From positions 1,604,491-1,668,490 of the forward strand of contig NZ_CP048795.1 in the NCBI RefSeq assembly GCF_011006175.1: DNA of 64,000 bases, given 5' to 3'. The stretch comes from Hydrogenobacter sp. T-8. Its GTDB lineage: Bacteria > Aquificota > Aquificia > Aquificales > Aquificaceae. The notes under the pieces are model-generated. The model searched no databases. It was not told where the DNA came from and saw only the letters and a list, made by a program, of their open reading frames with translations. Position 1 is the stretch's first letter. Every line of letters starts with the position of its first letter. Below are positions 52,803-62,350 of this stretch, one piece after another. Both the position numbers and the translations under genes were made by a program.

Positions 52803-54695
52803 ATGGAAGTAAGGGAAGAGGTTCACCTCAAGGTGGAGGAAAAGTATAGTCCTCCAGCCCACATAGTAGAGAAGGCATGGGTCAAGGACTACGAGAGCCT
52901 ATATCAAGAGTCCATCAAGGACAGGGAAGCCTTCTGGGCAAAGGTGGCAGAGGAGCTCCACTGGTTTAAAAAGTGGGACAAGGTGCTCGAGTGGAACTAC
53001 CCCTACGCCAAATGGTTTGTAAACGGCAAGACCAACATAACCTACAACTGCCTTGACAGGCACGTGCAGGCAGGAAAGAGAAACAAGGTCGCTTACATCT
53101 TTGTGGACGAGGATGGAAGGGAGAAGAAAATAACCTACGGCGAGCTTTTGGAGCTTGTAAACCGTATAGCCAACGGTCTTAAGTCTCTTGGTGTTAGGAA
53201 GGGAGACAGGGTTTCCATATACATGCCTAACACTATAGAAGCTATAGCTTGTATGCTTGCATGTGCCAGGATTGGTGCAATACATAGCGTGGTCTTTGCA
53301 GGTTTTAGCGAGGGGGCTCTCAGGCTTAGGATAGAAGACGCAAAGGCAAAGGTGCTGCTAACCGCCAGCTATACGAAAAGAAGGGGCAAAAAGATAGACC
53401 TCTTTGCCACAGCTCAAAGGGCTATAGACGGTCTTGGCTTTGTGGAAAAGGTGGTGGTCTGGGACAGGGACGGTGATGTGCTAAATGGCTCTGGAGGGCT
53501 TTTTGTGAGCTTTGATGAGCTTATTAAAAACAGCTCTCCAAATTGTGAACCCGTGGAAATGGATGCGGAAGACCCTCTTTTCATACTTTACACCTCTGGA
53601 ACTACAGGTAAACCCAAGGGCGTGCTCCATACCACGGGTGGCTATATGGTGGGCACATACTTTACTACAAAGATAACCTTTGACCTTCATGAAGATGACA
53701 TCTACTGGTGCACTGCGGACATAGGTTGGATAACTGGACACAGCTACATAGTATACGGGCCCCTTGCTTGCGGTGCTACCTCTGTGATAACCGAAGGTGC
53801 GCCCGATTATCCTGACCCCGGAAGATGGTGGAGCTATGTGGAAAAATATAGGGTAAATGTTTTCTACACAGCTCCCACTGCCATAAGGATGTTTATGAGG
53901 TATGGAGAGCAGTGGCCCGCCAAGTATGACCTTTCATCTTTAAGAATTCTTGGCTCTGTGGGAGAGCCTATAAACCCCGAGGCTTGGCATTGGTATCACA
54001 AGCATATAGGCAGGGAGAACTGTGCCATAGTGGACACCTGGTGGCAAACAGAAACAGGCATGCATATGATAACCACCATACCCGCATACCCTGCTAAGCC
54101 CGGAAAGGCAGGAAAGCCCTACTTTGGCATAGAGGTGGCGGTCGTAGACAGCCAAGGTAAAGAGCTTCCTCCTAACACTGTTGGAAACTTAGTTATAAAA
54201 ACACCATGGCCCTCCATGCTTAGAACCTGCTGGGGCGAGCCAGAAAGGTATGAAAAATACTGGAATACCATACCTGGGTATTACCTTGCTGGCGACCTTG
54301 CTACTTACGACGAAGAAGGCTACATAATGATACTGGGTCGTGCGGACGATGTTTTAAATGTGGCAGGACACAGGATAGGGACTATGGAGGTGGAAAGTGC
54401 AATAGTTGACCATCCAGCGGTGGCGGAAGCGGCGGTTATAGGAAAACCTCACGAGATAAAAGGTGAGTCTATAAAGGCTTTTGTAATTCTAAAGAAGGGC
54501 GTTGAACCCACAGACCACCTCAAGGAAGAGATAAAACAGCACGTAAGACAGATACTCGGTGCTATAGCAGTTCCAGATGAGATAAAGTTTGTAGAAAAAC
54601 TTCCCAAGACAAGAAGCGGAAAGATAATGAGAAGGGTGCTAAAGGCTCAGGAGCTTGGGCTTCCTGTGGGAGATATTTCAACTCTGGAAGACTAA
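52803..54695 (+). CDS. acs: Acetyl-CoA synthetase
   Basis: The 630-residue protein has ILYTSGTTGKPKGV (ATP loop, about 261-274), WWQTETGMHM and the C-terminal KTRSGKIMRRVL, whose lysine is the acetylation site removed by sirtuins such as CobB. It makes acetyl-CoA from acetate, ATP and CoA. GAGGAGGT precedes the ATG. It is divergent from the symporter genes, so uptake and activation of acetate are linked. Its end overlaps the bactofilin end by 4 nt. Confidence 0.96.
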   Translation: MEVREEVHLKVEEKYSPPAHIVEKAWVKDYESLYQESIKDREAFWAKVAEELHWFKKWDKVLEWNYPYAKWFVNGKTNITYNCLDRHVQAGKRNKVAYIFVDEDGREKKITYGELLELVNRIANGLKSLGVRKGDRVSIYMPNTIEAIACMLACARIGAIHSVVFAGFSEGALRLRIEDAKAKVLLTASYTKRRGKKIDLFATAQRAIDGLGFVEKVVVWDRDGDVLNGSGGLFVSFDELIKNSSPNCEPVEMDAEDPLFILYTSGTTGKPKGVLHTTGGYMVGTYFTTKITFDLHEDDIYWCTADIGWITGHSYIVYGPLACGATSVITEGAPDYPDPGRWWSYVEKYRVNVFYTAPTAIRMFMRYGEQWPAKYDLSSLRILGSVGEPINPEAWHWYHKHIGRENCAIVDTWWQTETGMHMITTIPAYPAKPGKAGKPYFGIEVAVVDSQGKELPPNTVGNLVIKTPWPSMLRTCWGEPERYEKYWNTIPGYYLAGDLATYDEEGYIMILGRADDVLNVAGHRIGTMEVESAIVDHPAVAEAAVIGKPHEIKGESIKAFVILKKGVEPTDHLKEEIKQHVRQILGAIAVPDEIKFVEKLPKTRSGKIMRRVLKAQELGLPVGDISTLED

Positions 54696-55078
54696 AGCAC
54701 TTGGGGGCTTTGCCCCCCTTTACTTGCTTCCTCCATAACACATTTCCCGTTAAAGATAGACCCTCTTTCTATGTGAAGCACCTCTGCGGTTATATCTCCT
54801 TTTACCACACCACCCTGCAGGTCTACATCCTTAGCCTTTATATTACCCTCAATTCTGCCATATATAACCATGCGTTCCAACTCCAAATTACCCAGTATCT
54901 CAGCACTTTTCCCCACTATTAGGCTTGCTTTACCCTTTACGTCTCCTATAACCCTGCCATCTACCCTTACCACCGTGCCATCGGTAAGTTTTATATTACC
55001 TTCAAACTCCACTCCCTGGGCTATAAAGGTTTCAACCTTTTCTGGAGCTTGCCTCTCTTGTTTCTTTGAACTGAACAT
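54692..55078 (-). CDS. Bactofilin
   Basis: The 128-residue protein has the beta-helical bactofilin core (about 15-115): FIAQGVEFEGNIKLTDGTVV, DGRVIGDVKGKASLIVGKSA. Bactofilins polymerise without nucleotide and guide cell-wall shape. The last nine codons (KGGQSPQVL) are encoded by a terminator stem. An M23 peptidase gene lies 3 nt upstream, a pairing known from BacA-LmdC type systems. Confidence 0.93.
   Translation of the reverse strand: MFSSKKQERQAPEKVETFIAQGVEFEGNIKLTDGTVVRVDGRVIGDVKGKASLIVGKSAEILGNLELERMVIYGRIEGNIKAKDVDLQGGVVKGDITAEVLHIERGSIFNGKCVMEEASKGGQSPQVL
54703..54717. terminator. Bidirectional terminator between acs and bactofilin
   Basis: GGGGGC-TTT-GCCCCC with TTTA following on the plus strand. 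On the minus strand the stem is inside the bactofilin coding end, and transcripts would run into AAGTGCTTTAGTC. Confidence 0.65.
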
Positions 55079-55081
55079 GTT

Positions 55082-55938
55082 TTACCTCCAAACTAAGAAC
55101 TTCATAGGGTCTAAAGCCTTGTTGTCCAATATAACCTCATAATGAAGATGTGGTCCAGTAGACCTTCCCGTAGAGCCAACTCTACCTATTATCTGACCTG
55201 CTTTTACATGTTGACCATCATGGACCTCAATACGAGATAGATGAGCGTATAGGGTAGAATAACCAGTAGGATGCTTTAATATTATAGTTTTTCCATAATT
55301 CCCAAAGATGTCTGCAAACACCACAATACCGTCCGCAGTAGCCCTGACGGGTGTGTTGTATAGTGCTTCTATGTCTATACCTGTATGAAACTCATATCCC
55401 CTGCCGAAGGGGTTTTTACGAAGTCCGTAGGTGGAGGTTATGTTTCCTAAAACTGGATAACCTATGGGTAGACCCCTAAGGTTTTTGTAAGTCTCCTCTG
55501 CAAAAAGATTTAGAGCTTCAAGTCGGTCTAAATGTGCAGGCTCAAAGGCTTTTCCACCACCTACCGCACCCCTTAAGTTTATTCTTATGCCCCTTTCTGA
55601 GAGGTATTTCTGTATATCTAAGAGTTTTTTCTCCAACTCACTAAGCCTGTGCTTTTTTCTTCTATCTTCCGCCTCTCCTCGCCAAGCCTTTTCCACTCTT
55701 CTTCTAAGTCCGCAACCTTTTGTGTGAGCTGTTCTTTCTGAGCCAATAGCTTCCACCTCTCCGCATAATTCCAAAGAGCCCAAACCTTAAAGCTTATAAG
55801 GAGCAAAAGCACAAAGGAAAGCAAGAGGGACAACTTCCTTAGAGAGGACTTCTTTAGACTAAAGCTGACTGGTTTCCTGTGGTCATGCCATAAAATTGTT
55901 ATTGTGATCCTATCCTTCCTTTTGACCCTCCAAAAGTC
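55082..55938 (-). pseudogene. M23-family endopeptidase gene, frameshifted, start unclear
   Basis: The C-terminal part (stop at 55082) encodes an M23 LytM domain with FHTGIDIEA and GPHLHYEV (zinc ligands). The N-terminal part lies in another frame (55618-55938): RITITILWHDHRKPVSFSLK, a membrane segment and a coiled coil, as in LmdC-type partners of bactofilin. The two meet at an A6 run (55653-55658), where one added base restores the frame. No ATG precedes the clearly coding start; TTG at 55833 would drop the N-terminal strand. It may be a decaying gene, a slippage-expressed gene or a sequencing error. Confidence 0.7.
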
Positions 55939-55970
55939 CTACTAAGATTATAACCCTTACAAAAATCATA

Positions 55971-57401
<1,431 letters not shown>

Positions 57402-57411
57402 AAACCTTTTT

Positions 57412-57426
57412 GGGGGCTTTGCCCCC
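57412..57426 (+). terminator. Terminator of thiC
   Basis: GGGGGC-TTT-GCCCCC follows the stop by 10 nt. Only TT follows before the Pho box begins at 57429. Confidence 0.65.
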
Positions 57427-57428
57427 TT

Positions 57429-57483
57429 CTTAACCAAATCTTAACCAAACCTTAAAGAAATCTTAACTTTTCCACCCTATCCT
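57429..57483 (+). promoter_or_regulatory. Pho box and promoter of the glycosyltransferase operon
   Basis: Units CTTAAC (57429), CTTAAC (57440), CTTAAA (57451) and CTTAAC (57462) are 11 bp apart. After a 10-nt spacer comes TATCCT (57478-57483). The ATG is 7 nt further, so the message is probably leaderless. The first 17 bases equal those of the phoX box. Confidence 0.8.
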
Positions 57484-57490
57484 TTTTCTC

Positions 57491-58240
57491 ATGAAGCTCG
57501 CCATAGTGGAACTGCACGACGTGAGCCCTTACTACAAGTCTGAATTTTTGAGTGCCCTTGAGCTCTTGGAGGAGGTGGGATTGGATAGATTTTCCCTCTT
57601 GGTGGTGCCTTACTTTTGGGAATACGCACCCCCGGGAGGGGACAGGAGCTTTTTAAATCTTTTAAGAAGTCTTCAGGGGGAGATGGTTCTTCATGGATAC
57701 ACCCACAGGGGTAGAAAAAGACTTCAAGACCTGCTTTGGACGGACGGGGAGGGAGAGTTTGGAGGGCTTGACCTAACTGAAACCTATGAGAGGGTTCGCT
57801 CGGGCTTGGAGCTTATGGAATACCTTGGTCTGAAAACCACCTTCTTTGTGCCACCCGCATGGATAGGAAATCCCTACCTTGAGGATGTGCTTTACTCTCT
57901 TGGTTTTGAAGGCATAGCCTACAGGTGGCATATAAAAGACTTAGGCAATGAAAAAAGCATAAGCTCTCCCGTTCTTAGCTTTAGCAGTAGAAATCTTCTG
58001 TCTTGGCTTAGCCTAAAGGCTCTTCCCAGCATGGAAAGGCTCTACAAGGACCATCAAGTTCTCAGGCTTGCACTTCATATGACAGACTTTAGAGACGAGA
58101 GAAAGGTCAGGCTTTGGAAAGAAATACTAAGCAATATAAAAAAGGAAAGGAGGTTAATAAGCTATGGGGAATTACTTAGCAAAAGCGGACTTGCACCTTC
58201 ATTCAAAGGCTTCCAACCTACCGGGAGGTTGGTTCAGTAA
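57491..58240 (+). CDS. DUF2334 polysaccharide-deacetylase-like protein
   Basis: The 249-residue protein has LHDVSPYYKSEF and MVLHGYTHRG, the Asp and His metal positions of DUF2334, a branch of carbohydrate esterase 4-like deacetylases. FFVPPAWIGN and RLALHMTDF supply other conserved strands. It may remove acetyl groups from a sugar that the following glycosyltransferases use. It has no signal peptide, so it acts in the cytoplasm. The next gene starts 77 nt before its stop. Confidence 0.82.
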   Translation: MKLAIVELHDVSPYYKSEFLSALELLEEVGLDRFSLLVVPYFWEYAPPGGDRSFLNLLRSLQGEMVLHGYTHRGRKRLQDLLWTDGEGEFGGLDLTETYERVRSGLELMEYLGLKTTFFVPPAWIGNPYLEDVLYSLGFEGIAYRWHIKDLGNEKSISSPVLSFSSRNLLSWLSLKALPSMERLYKDHQVLRLALHMTDFRDERKVRLWKEILSNIKKERRLISYGELLSKSGLAPSFKGFQPTGRLVQ

Positions 58241-60410
58241 GCTGGTGGGATGTCCAGAGAGCCTCACAGAGCCTATGGAGATATACAGAAGGCTCAAAGA
58301 AAGGGGTATGAGCTTTATTACTATTACAGACCACAACACCATAAACGGAGTCCTTGAGCTGGCACATCTTCCTGAGGTCTTTATAAGCTGTGAGTATACG
58401 GTGGAAATTCCCGAAGAGAAGGGAAAGGTTCATGTGCTCGTATACGGCATCACGGAGGCTCAACATCAAGACCTTCTAAGGCTAAGAAACAACATCTACG
58501 ATTTTGTCAAATACCTAAAGTCTCATAGAATAGCCCACTCCCTTGCCCACCCTCTATATTCTGTTCAAGGAACCAAGATAACCCGTAGCCTTTTAGAAAA
58601 GTTGGTCTTGCTCTTTGACAACTGGGAGGTGATAAACGGGACAAGGGGAGACGGTGTCAGATATGTGGAAGAGTCCATAGCCCGTGCCTACGATGGATGG
58701 GATAAGATACATGCCCTTGCGGAAAGGCATAGGATAGAGCCTCAGAGGATAAGGGATAGGATAACCTTTACCGCAGGTTCAGATGACCACGGTGGAATGG
58801 ACGTGGGAAGGACTTGGACCGCAGTTGAGGGTGCTATAAGTAAAGAGGACTTTTTAAAGGGTCTGTGGGAAGGGAAAACGCAGGTGGGCACAGAAGAGCT
58901 TGGGGACAAAAGGCTTCTAAACATGGTATGCAGGGTGGGTTATGACTTTCTAAAGAGCAAAAACCATATACCCTCTGAAGTTAGACCCATAACCGACTAT
59001 GTCTTTATGCACTCGGACAACCCAATGGTGGGTATGCTTTTGAGGAACTTTCTTGGTATAAAGTCCGAAAGGTCAGAGCTATTGAGGGAAATAGCAAAAA
59101 AACTGCCCTCTTTTACTTTGGAAAGGTTTTTGAAAAGCCCCTCACCGCAAACCCTCGGGGAGCTGTGCCTGTCCCTCATGGCTCATGGCTTCCCCGCCTT
59201 TTTAAAATACGCCCAAAAAAGGGAAGAGGAAAAGATAAAGGTTCTTGGAAGAGAGTTTGGCATACTAAATGGAAGGTCTCCAAAGGTTGCTTATCTTACA
59301 GACACCTACCACCATATAAACGGCGTTGCAAGAAGTGCTAAGCTCATAAGACAGATAGCCCTTGAGGAAGACCTACCCTTTACAATAATAGTTTCTAACT
59401 CACAGGTGAAAGAAGAGGAAAAGCTCATAAACTTAGAGCCTATTGTGGAGATACCCACACCCTTTTACGAAGAGTTAAAAATGGGTCTTCCAAACCTGAT
59501 AGAGCTTATGGACCTTCTTGAGAGGGAAGGCTTTACTCAAGTTCACATAGCAACGCCAGGTCCTCTTGGACTTATGGGATTTCTTGTGGGTAAGATTCTA
59601 CGTCTTAGGATTACCTTTGCCTTCCACACAGACATACCCACATACGCAAGGACATATACGGGAGACCCCGAGGTGGAAAGCCTTCTATGGAAAGCCTTTG
59701 TCTTCCTTGGTAATATCTCAGATAGGTTTTTTGTCCCATCAGAACACTACAAAAAGCTCTTTGTAAGCAAGGGGCTACAGTACAGTAAGATAAGCACCTT
59801 CAAACGTGGTGTGGATACAGAGCTCTTCTCTCCTTACAAAAGAGATGAGGACTTCTGGTCTAAAAGGCTCGGAGTTAAAAAGCACCAAAGGGTTATCCTA
59901 TATGTGGGCAGGGTTTCTAAGGAGAAGGGCTTAGACACTTTTCTTTACACTGCAAGGTGCTTCCCAGAAGACCTATTTGTGATAGTGGGAGATGGACCCT
60001 ACAGGAAAGAGATAGAGGGCAAAAAGCCAAAGAACGTGCACCTTTTAGGATATATGGTGGGAGAGGAGCTGGCTACCGCCTATGCAAGCTCTGACGTGTT
60101 TTTGTTCCCCTCTGAAACGGAAACCTACGGACAGGTAGTTTTAGAGGCTATGGCGAGCGGTCTTCCTGTGGTGGTAAGCTCAAAGGGTGCATCTCACGAG
60201 CATGTTCAAGAGGGTGTAAACGGTTTTATAGCCACAAAGCCCGAGGACTTTATAGAAAAGCTCTCCCTTCTTCTATCCAGCGAAAACCTAAGGAGGAGCA
60301 TGTCTCAAGAAGCCCTATACTATGCAAGAAGCCTTGATATGAGAAAAACTTATATAGACTACATGTTAGCTATAGCTGGTCTTGGGAGGCTCGTCCATGA
60401 AACTTGTTGA
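58164..60410 (+). CDS. PHP-domain / GT4 glycosyltransferase fusion
   Basis: The 748-residue protein starts at an ATG with AGGAGG 10 nt upstream, inside the previous gene. Residues 1-230 are a PHP metal-dependent phosphoesterase domain (KADLHLHSKAS, ITDHNTING, AHSLAHPLYS, TAGSDDHGG). A helical linker leads to a GT4 glycosyltransferase (about 370-748) with GVARSAKLIR, YVGRVSKEKGLD, VGDGPY and FPSETETYGQVVLEAMASG, like SqdX/MgtA lipid glycosyltransferases. The PHP part may remove a phosphate from lipid or sugar before transfer. Under a Pho box, replacement of phospholipids by glycolipids is the likely purpose. Confidence 0.85.
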   Translation: MGNYLAKADLHLHSKASNLPGGWFSKLVGCPESLTEPMEIYRRLKERGMSFITITDHNTINGVLELAHLPEVFISCEYTVEIPEEKGKVHVLVYGITEAQHQDLLRLRNNIYDFVKYLKSHRIAHSLAHPLYSVQGTKITRSLLEKLVLLFDNWEVINGTRGDGVRYVEESIARAYDGWDKIHALAERHRIEPQRIRDRITFTAGSDDHGGMDVGRTWTAVEGAISKEDFLKGLWEGKTQVGTEELGDKRLLNMVCRVGYDFLKSKNHIPSEVRPITDYVFMHSDNPMVGMLLRNFLGIKSERSELLREIAKKLPSFTLERFLKSPSPQTLGELCLSLMAHGFPAFLKYAQKREEEKIKVLGREFGILNGRSPKVAYLTDTYHHINGVARSAKLIRQIALEEDLPFTIIVSNSQVKEEEKLINLEPIVEIPTPFYEELKMGLPNLIELMDLLEREGFTQVHIATPGPLGLMGFLVGKILRLRITFAFHTDIPTYARTYTGDPEVESLLWKAFVFLGNISDRFFVPSEHYKKLFVSKGLQYSKISTFKRGVDTELFSPYKRDEDFWSKRLGVKKHQRVILYVGRVSKEKGLDTFLYTARCFPEDLFVIVGDGPYRKEIEGKKPKNVHLLGYMVGEELATAYASSDVFLFPSETETYGQVVLEAMASGLPVVVSSKGASHEHVQEGVNGFIATKPEDFIEKLSLLLSSENLRRSMSQEALYYARSLDMRKTYIDYMLAIAGLGRLVHETC

Positions 60411-61500
60411 CATAACCCCCTATTTCCATAGTAAAAGCGGAGGCATAAGGAGATACCTTCTTGAAAAAAGCAAGTATATGCAGAAAAAGGGTATAGAACA
60501 TGTGCTTATAATACCCGGCAAGGAAAGAAAAACATACCATATTAACTCCACCAAGGTCTACGAGCTTCCTTCTTTTCCTCTGCCTTTGACAGGTGGTTAT
60601 AGGTTCTTCTCTTCCTTTGCGGAGATAAGGGAAATACTGCAAATAGAAGAGCCTGACGTGGTAGAGCTGGGTGGCACTTATCAGCCCATAAGCCATCTGA
60701 AGTCAGATAGATATCTGCTAAGCGTCTTTTACCATTCTGATATAAGGACGGACCTCTCGCTTTTGCCAGCTCCAGAAAAGCTCAAAAAGGTCCTTTTGGA
60801 ACACACTATAAGAAAAAAGCTCTCAAAGGCAGACCTTATAATAACCCCCTCAAGGGGGCAGGAGGAATTCCTAAGAGCCTATGGTCTTGATAACATAACC
60901 ACCGTAAACCTTGGAGTGGACACAGAAGTTTTTAATCCTTCTAAAAGAGACCCATACTTTGAAAAGGCTCTTGGCATAGACTCTGGTAGATTTAAACTGA
61001 TATACGCTGGTAGGCTCTCGCCAGAGAAAAATATAGACCTTCTCTTGGAAGTCTTTCAACACCTTGACCCTACCCTTTTCCATCTTGTAGTGGTAGGAGA
61101 CGGTCCTCTAAGGAAAAGAGTAGAAAGGCTCTCTCAGAAACTTCCCAACCTCACCTATCTTGGATACCTCCAAAAAGAAGAGGACTTGGCAAAGGTTTAT
61201 GCAAGCTGTGATATCTTTGTTAGCACCTCCATAGGAGAGACCTACGGGCTTGCCTTTCTTGAAGCTCAGGCTTGTGGTTGTCTGCTGGTTGCCTATGATA
61301 TGGGTCTTGAAACACAACCTTTTAAGGAGTTTTTGGTAAAAGAGCTCACTTTGGAAGCCTTCTACCATGCCATAGTCCGCGCCTGCAACGAGGTGAGTCT
61401 GGTTAACAAAGAAAAGGTCAGCTCCTTTGTGCTTAGTAATTTCTCTTGGAATGCTACTTTTGAAAAACTTCTTGATGTTTACCAAGGAGTTCTTGTTTAA
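60397..61500 (+). CDS. GT4-family glycosyltransferase
   Basis: From the ATG at 60397 (GGGAGG upstream) the protein has 367 residues. FHSKSGGIRRYLLEKSKYM at the start, YAGRLSPEKNIDLL, VGDGPLRKR and STSIGETYGLAFLEAQACG form the donor-binding half of a GT4 enzyme. It likely adds a sugar to diacylglycerol or to the product of the preceding enzyme. It overlaps the fusion gene by 14 nt. Confidence 0.87.
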   Translation: MKLVDITPYFHSKSGGIRRYLLEKSKYMQKKGIEHVLIIPGKERKTYHINSTKVYELPSFPLPLTGGYRFFSSFAEIREILQIEEPDVVELGGTYQPISHLKSDRYLLSVFYHSDIRTDLSLLPAPEKLKKVLLEHTIRKKLSKADLIITPSRGQEEFLRAYGLDNITTVNLGVDTEVFNPSKRDPYFEKALGIDSGRFKLIYAGRLSPEKNIDLLLEVFQHLDPTLFHLVVVGDGPLRKRVERLSQKLPNLTYLGYLQKEEDLAKVYASCDIFVSTSIGETYGLAFLEAQACGCLLVAYDMGLETQPFKEFLVKELTLEAFYHAIVRACNEVSLVNKEKVSSFVLSNFSWNATFEKLLDVYQGVLV

Positions 61501-61507
61501 GTAAGAG

Positions 61508-61696
61508 TTAAAAACATACTGCAAACCGCAAAGGAAACAAAACCCGCCTTATGAGAAGTGTCCTTGTATTTTCCTTGTATTCCACCCCCTCAACCCCCTC
61601 CACCCCGTTCATACCACGGAGAAAAAGCTCCCTTTCCGCAGTGCTTGAAAAGTAGAGCCTTGCCTCACCTTTTCTGAGAGATACATACTCAATCAT
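61508..61696 (-). CDS. Small protein under a Pho box, HMA-like
   Basis: The 62-residue ORF reads MIEYVSLRKGEARLYFSSTA, then EGVEGVEYKENTRTLLIRRV. The 'VEGVExVxYxxxTRTLLIR' pattern recalls the ferredoxin-like HMA_2 fold, without metal cysteines. It converges on the glycosyltransferase gene with 7 nt between stops. A Pho-box promoter directly precedes it and supports that it is real. Function unknown. Confidence 0.55.
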   Translation of the reverse strand: MIEYVSLRKGEARLYFSSTAERELFLRGMNGVEGVEGVEYKENTRTLLIRRVLFPLRFAVCF

Positions 61697-61704
61697 TGCA
61701 GAAG

Positions 61705-61737
61705 ATTATAGAAGATAATTGTTAAGATTTGGTTAAG
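61705..61737 (-). promoter_or_regulatory. Pho box and promoter of the 62-residue ORF
   Basis: On the minus strand CTTAACCAAATCTTAAC (61721-61737), a 10-nt spacer and TATAAT (61705-61710) precede the ATG at 61696 by only 8 nt. The 17-mer is identical to the first two units of the other two Pho boxes. Confidence 0.75.
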
Positions 61738-61741
61738 CATG

Positions 61742-62107
61742 TTAAACTTTTTCAACCCCAATAAGCATGCGTTCCAATTTCATGAGAAGCTGATACAGGG
61801 TTAGAGATATGTCCTGCATCTTTTTAACGAGGGCTTCGTCTGGGTTTTTGCTATCTATTTGCTTGCCTATTTCATGAAATTCGCAATGGACTTTTTCTAT
61901 TTGCAATATAACCTCTCTTATTGGTTCTGGAAACTCCTCAAGGTTTGGCATTATTTCCCTGTAAAAGGTTTGACCAAAGGCACAGCAGTTTTCCTTTGTA
62001 TCCCTACAGCACTCCTTGTAGGCAAAATCTCCTCTTGACTCTATAGCCCTTTTTAGCCTCTTGATATAAAGCTCGTGCTGAGCCATATAAAATTTCACAT
62101 CCACCAT
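61742..62107 (-). CDS. Stand-alone CZB-domain (zinc-binding) protein
   Basis: From the ATG at 62107 the protein has 121 residues. H11 (MAQHELYIKRL), C42 (CCAFGQTFYREI), H74 and H78 (VHCEFHEIG) fit the His-Cys-His-His zinc set of the chemoreceptor zinc-binding domain. CZB domains sense zinc or hypochlorite, usually attached to receptors or diguanylate cyclases; here it stands alone with extra cysteines (KECCRDTKENCC). The GTG at 62140 is a possible longer start. Confidence 0.8.
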   Translation of the reverse strand: MVDVKFYMAQHELYIKRLKRAIESRGDFAYKECCRDTKENCCAFGQTFYREIMPNLEEFPEPIREVILQIEKVHCEFHEIGKQIDSKNPDEALVKKMQDISLTLYQLLMKLERMLIGVEKV

Positions 62108-62268
62108 GCCATGCCTCTCTTTCTTTAGGATACCCCACACCTTTCATAGGTTTCAAGTTGTTTACAAAAGCCACATATACCTTTTATGCAAAAAGCATAC
62201 CATTGAAGGAGTGCTAAACAAAAGCCTGTAATTAACACCTTCTACCATTCCTCTATCTTGCAATTTAG

Positions 62269-62303
62269 GTAAAATTGTTTACAAATATGTAAAATTGTTT
62301 ACA
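62269..62303. repeat. Tandem palindromes upstream of thrB
   Basis: GTAAAATTGTTTACA occurs at 62269-62283 and 62289-62303, 20 bp apart. Each contains a GTAAA...TTTAC dyad. A related GTTTACA is at 62160. The site lies 35 bp before a TATAAT (62338-62343) that precedes the thrB ATG by 7 nt, so it is well placed for a regulator. The rest of 62108-62350 holds no gene. Confidence 0.6.
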
Positions 62304-62350
62304 CTCTATCTTTGACTCTCGTTCTCAGGCATAGGATTATAATCTTTCTC

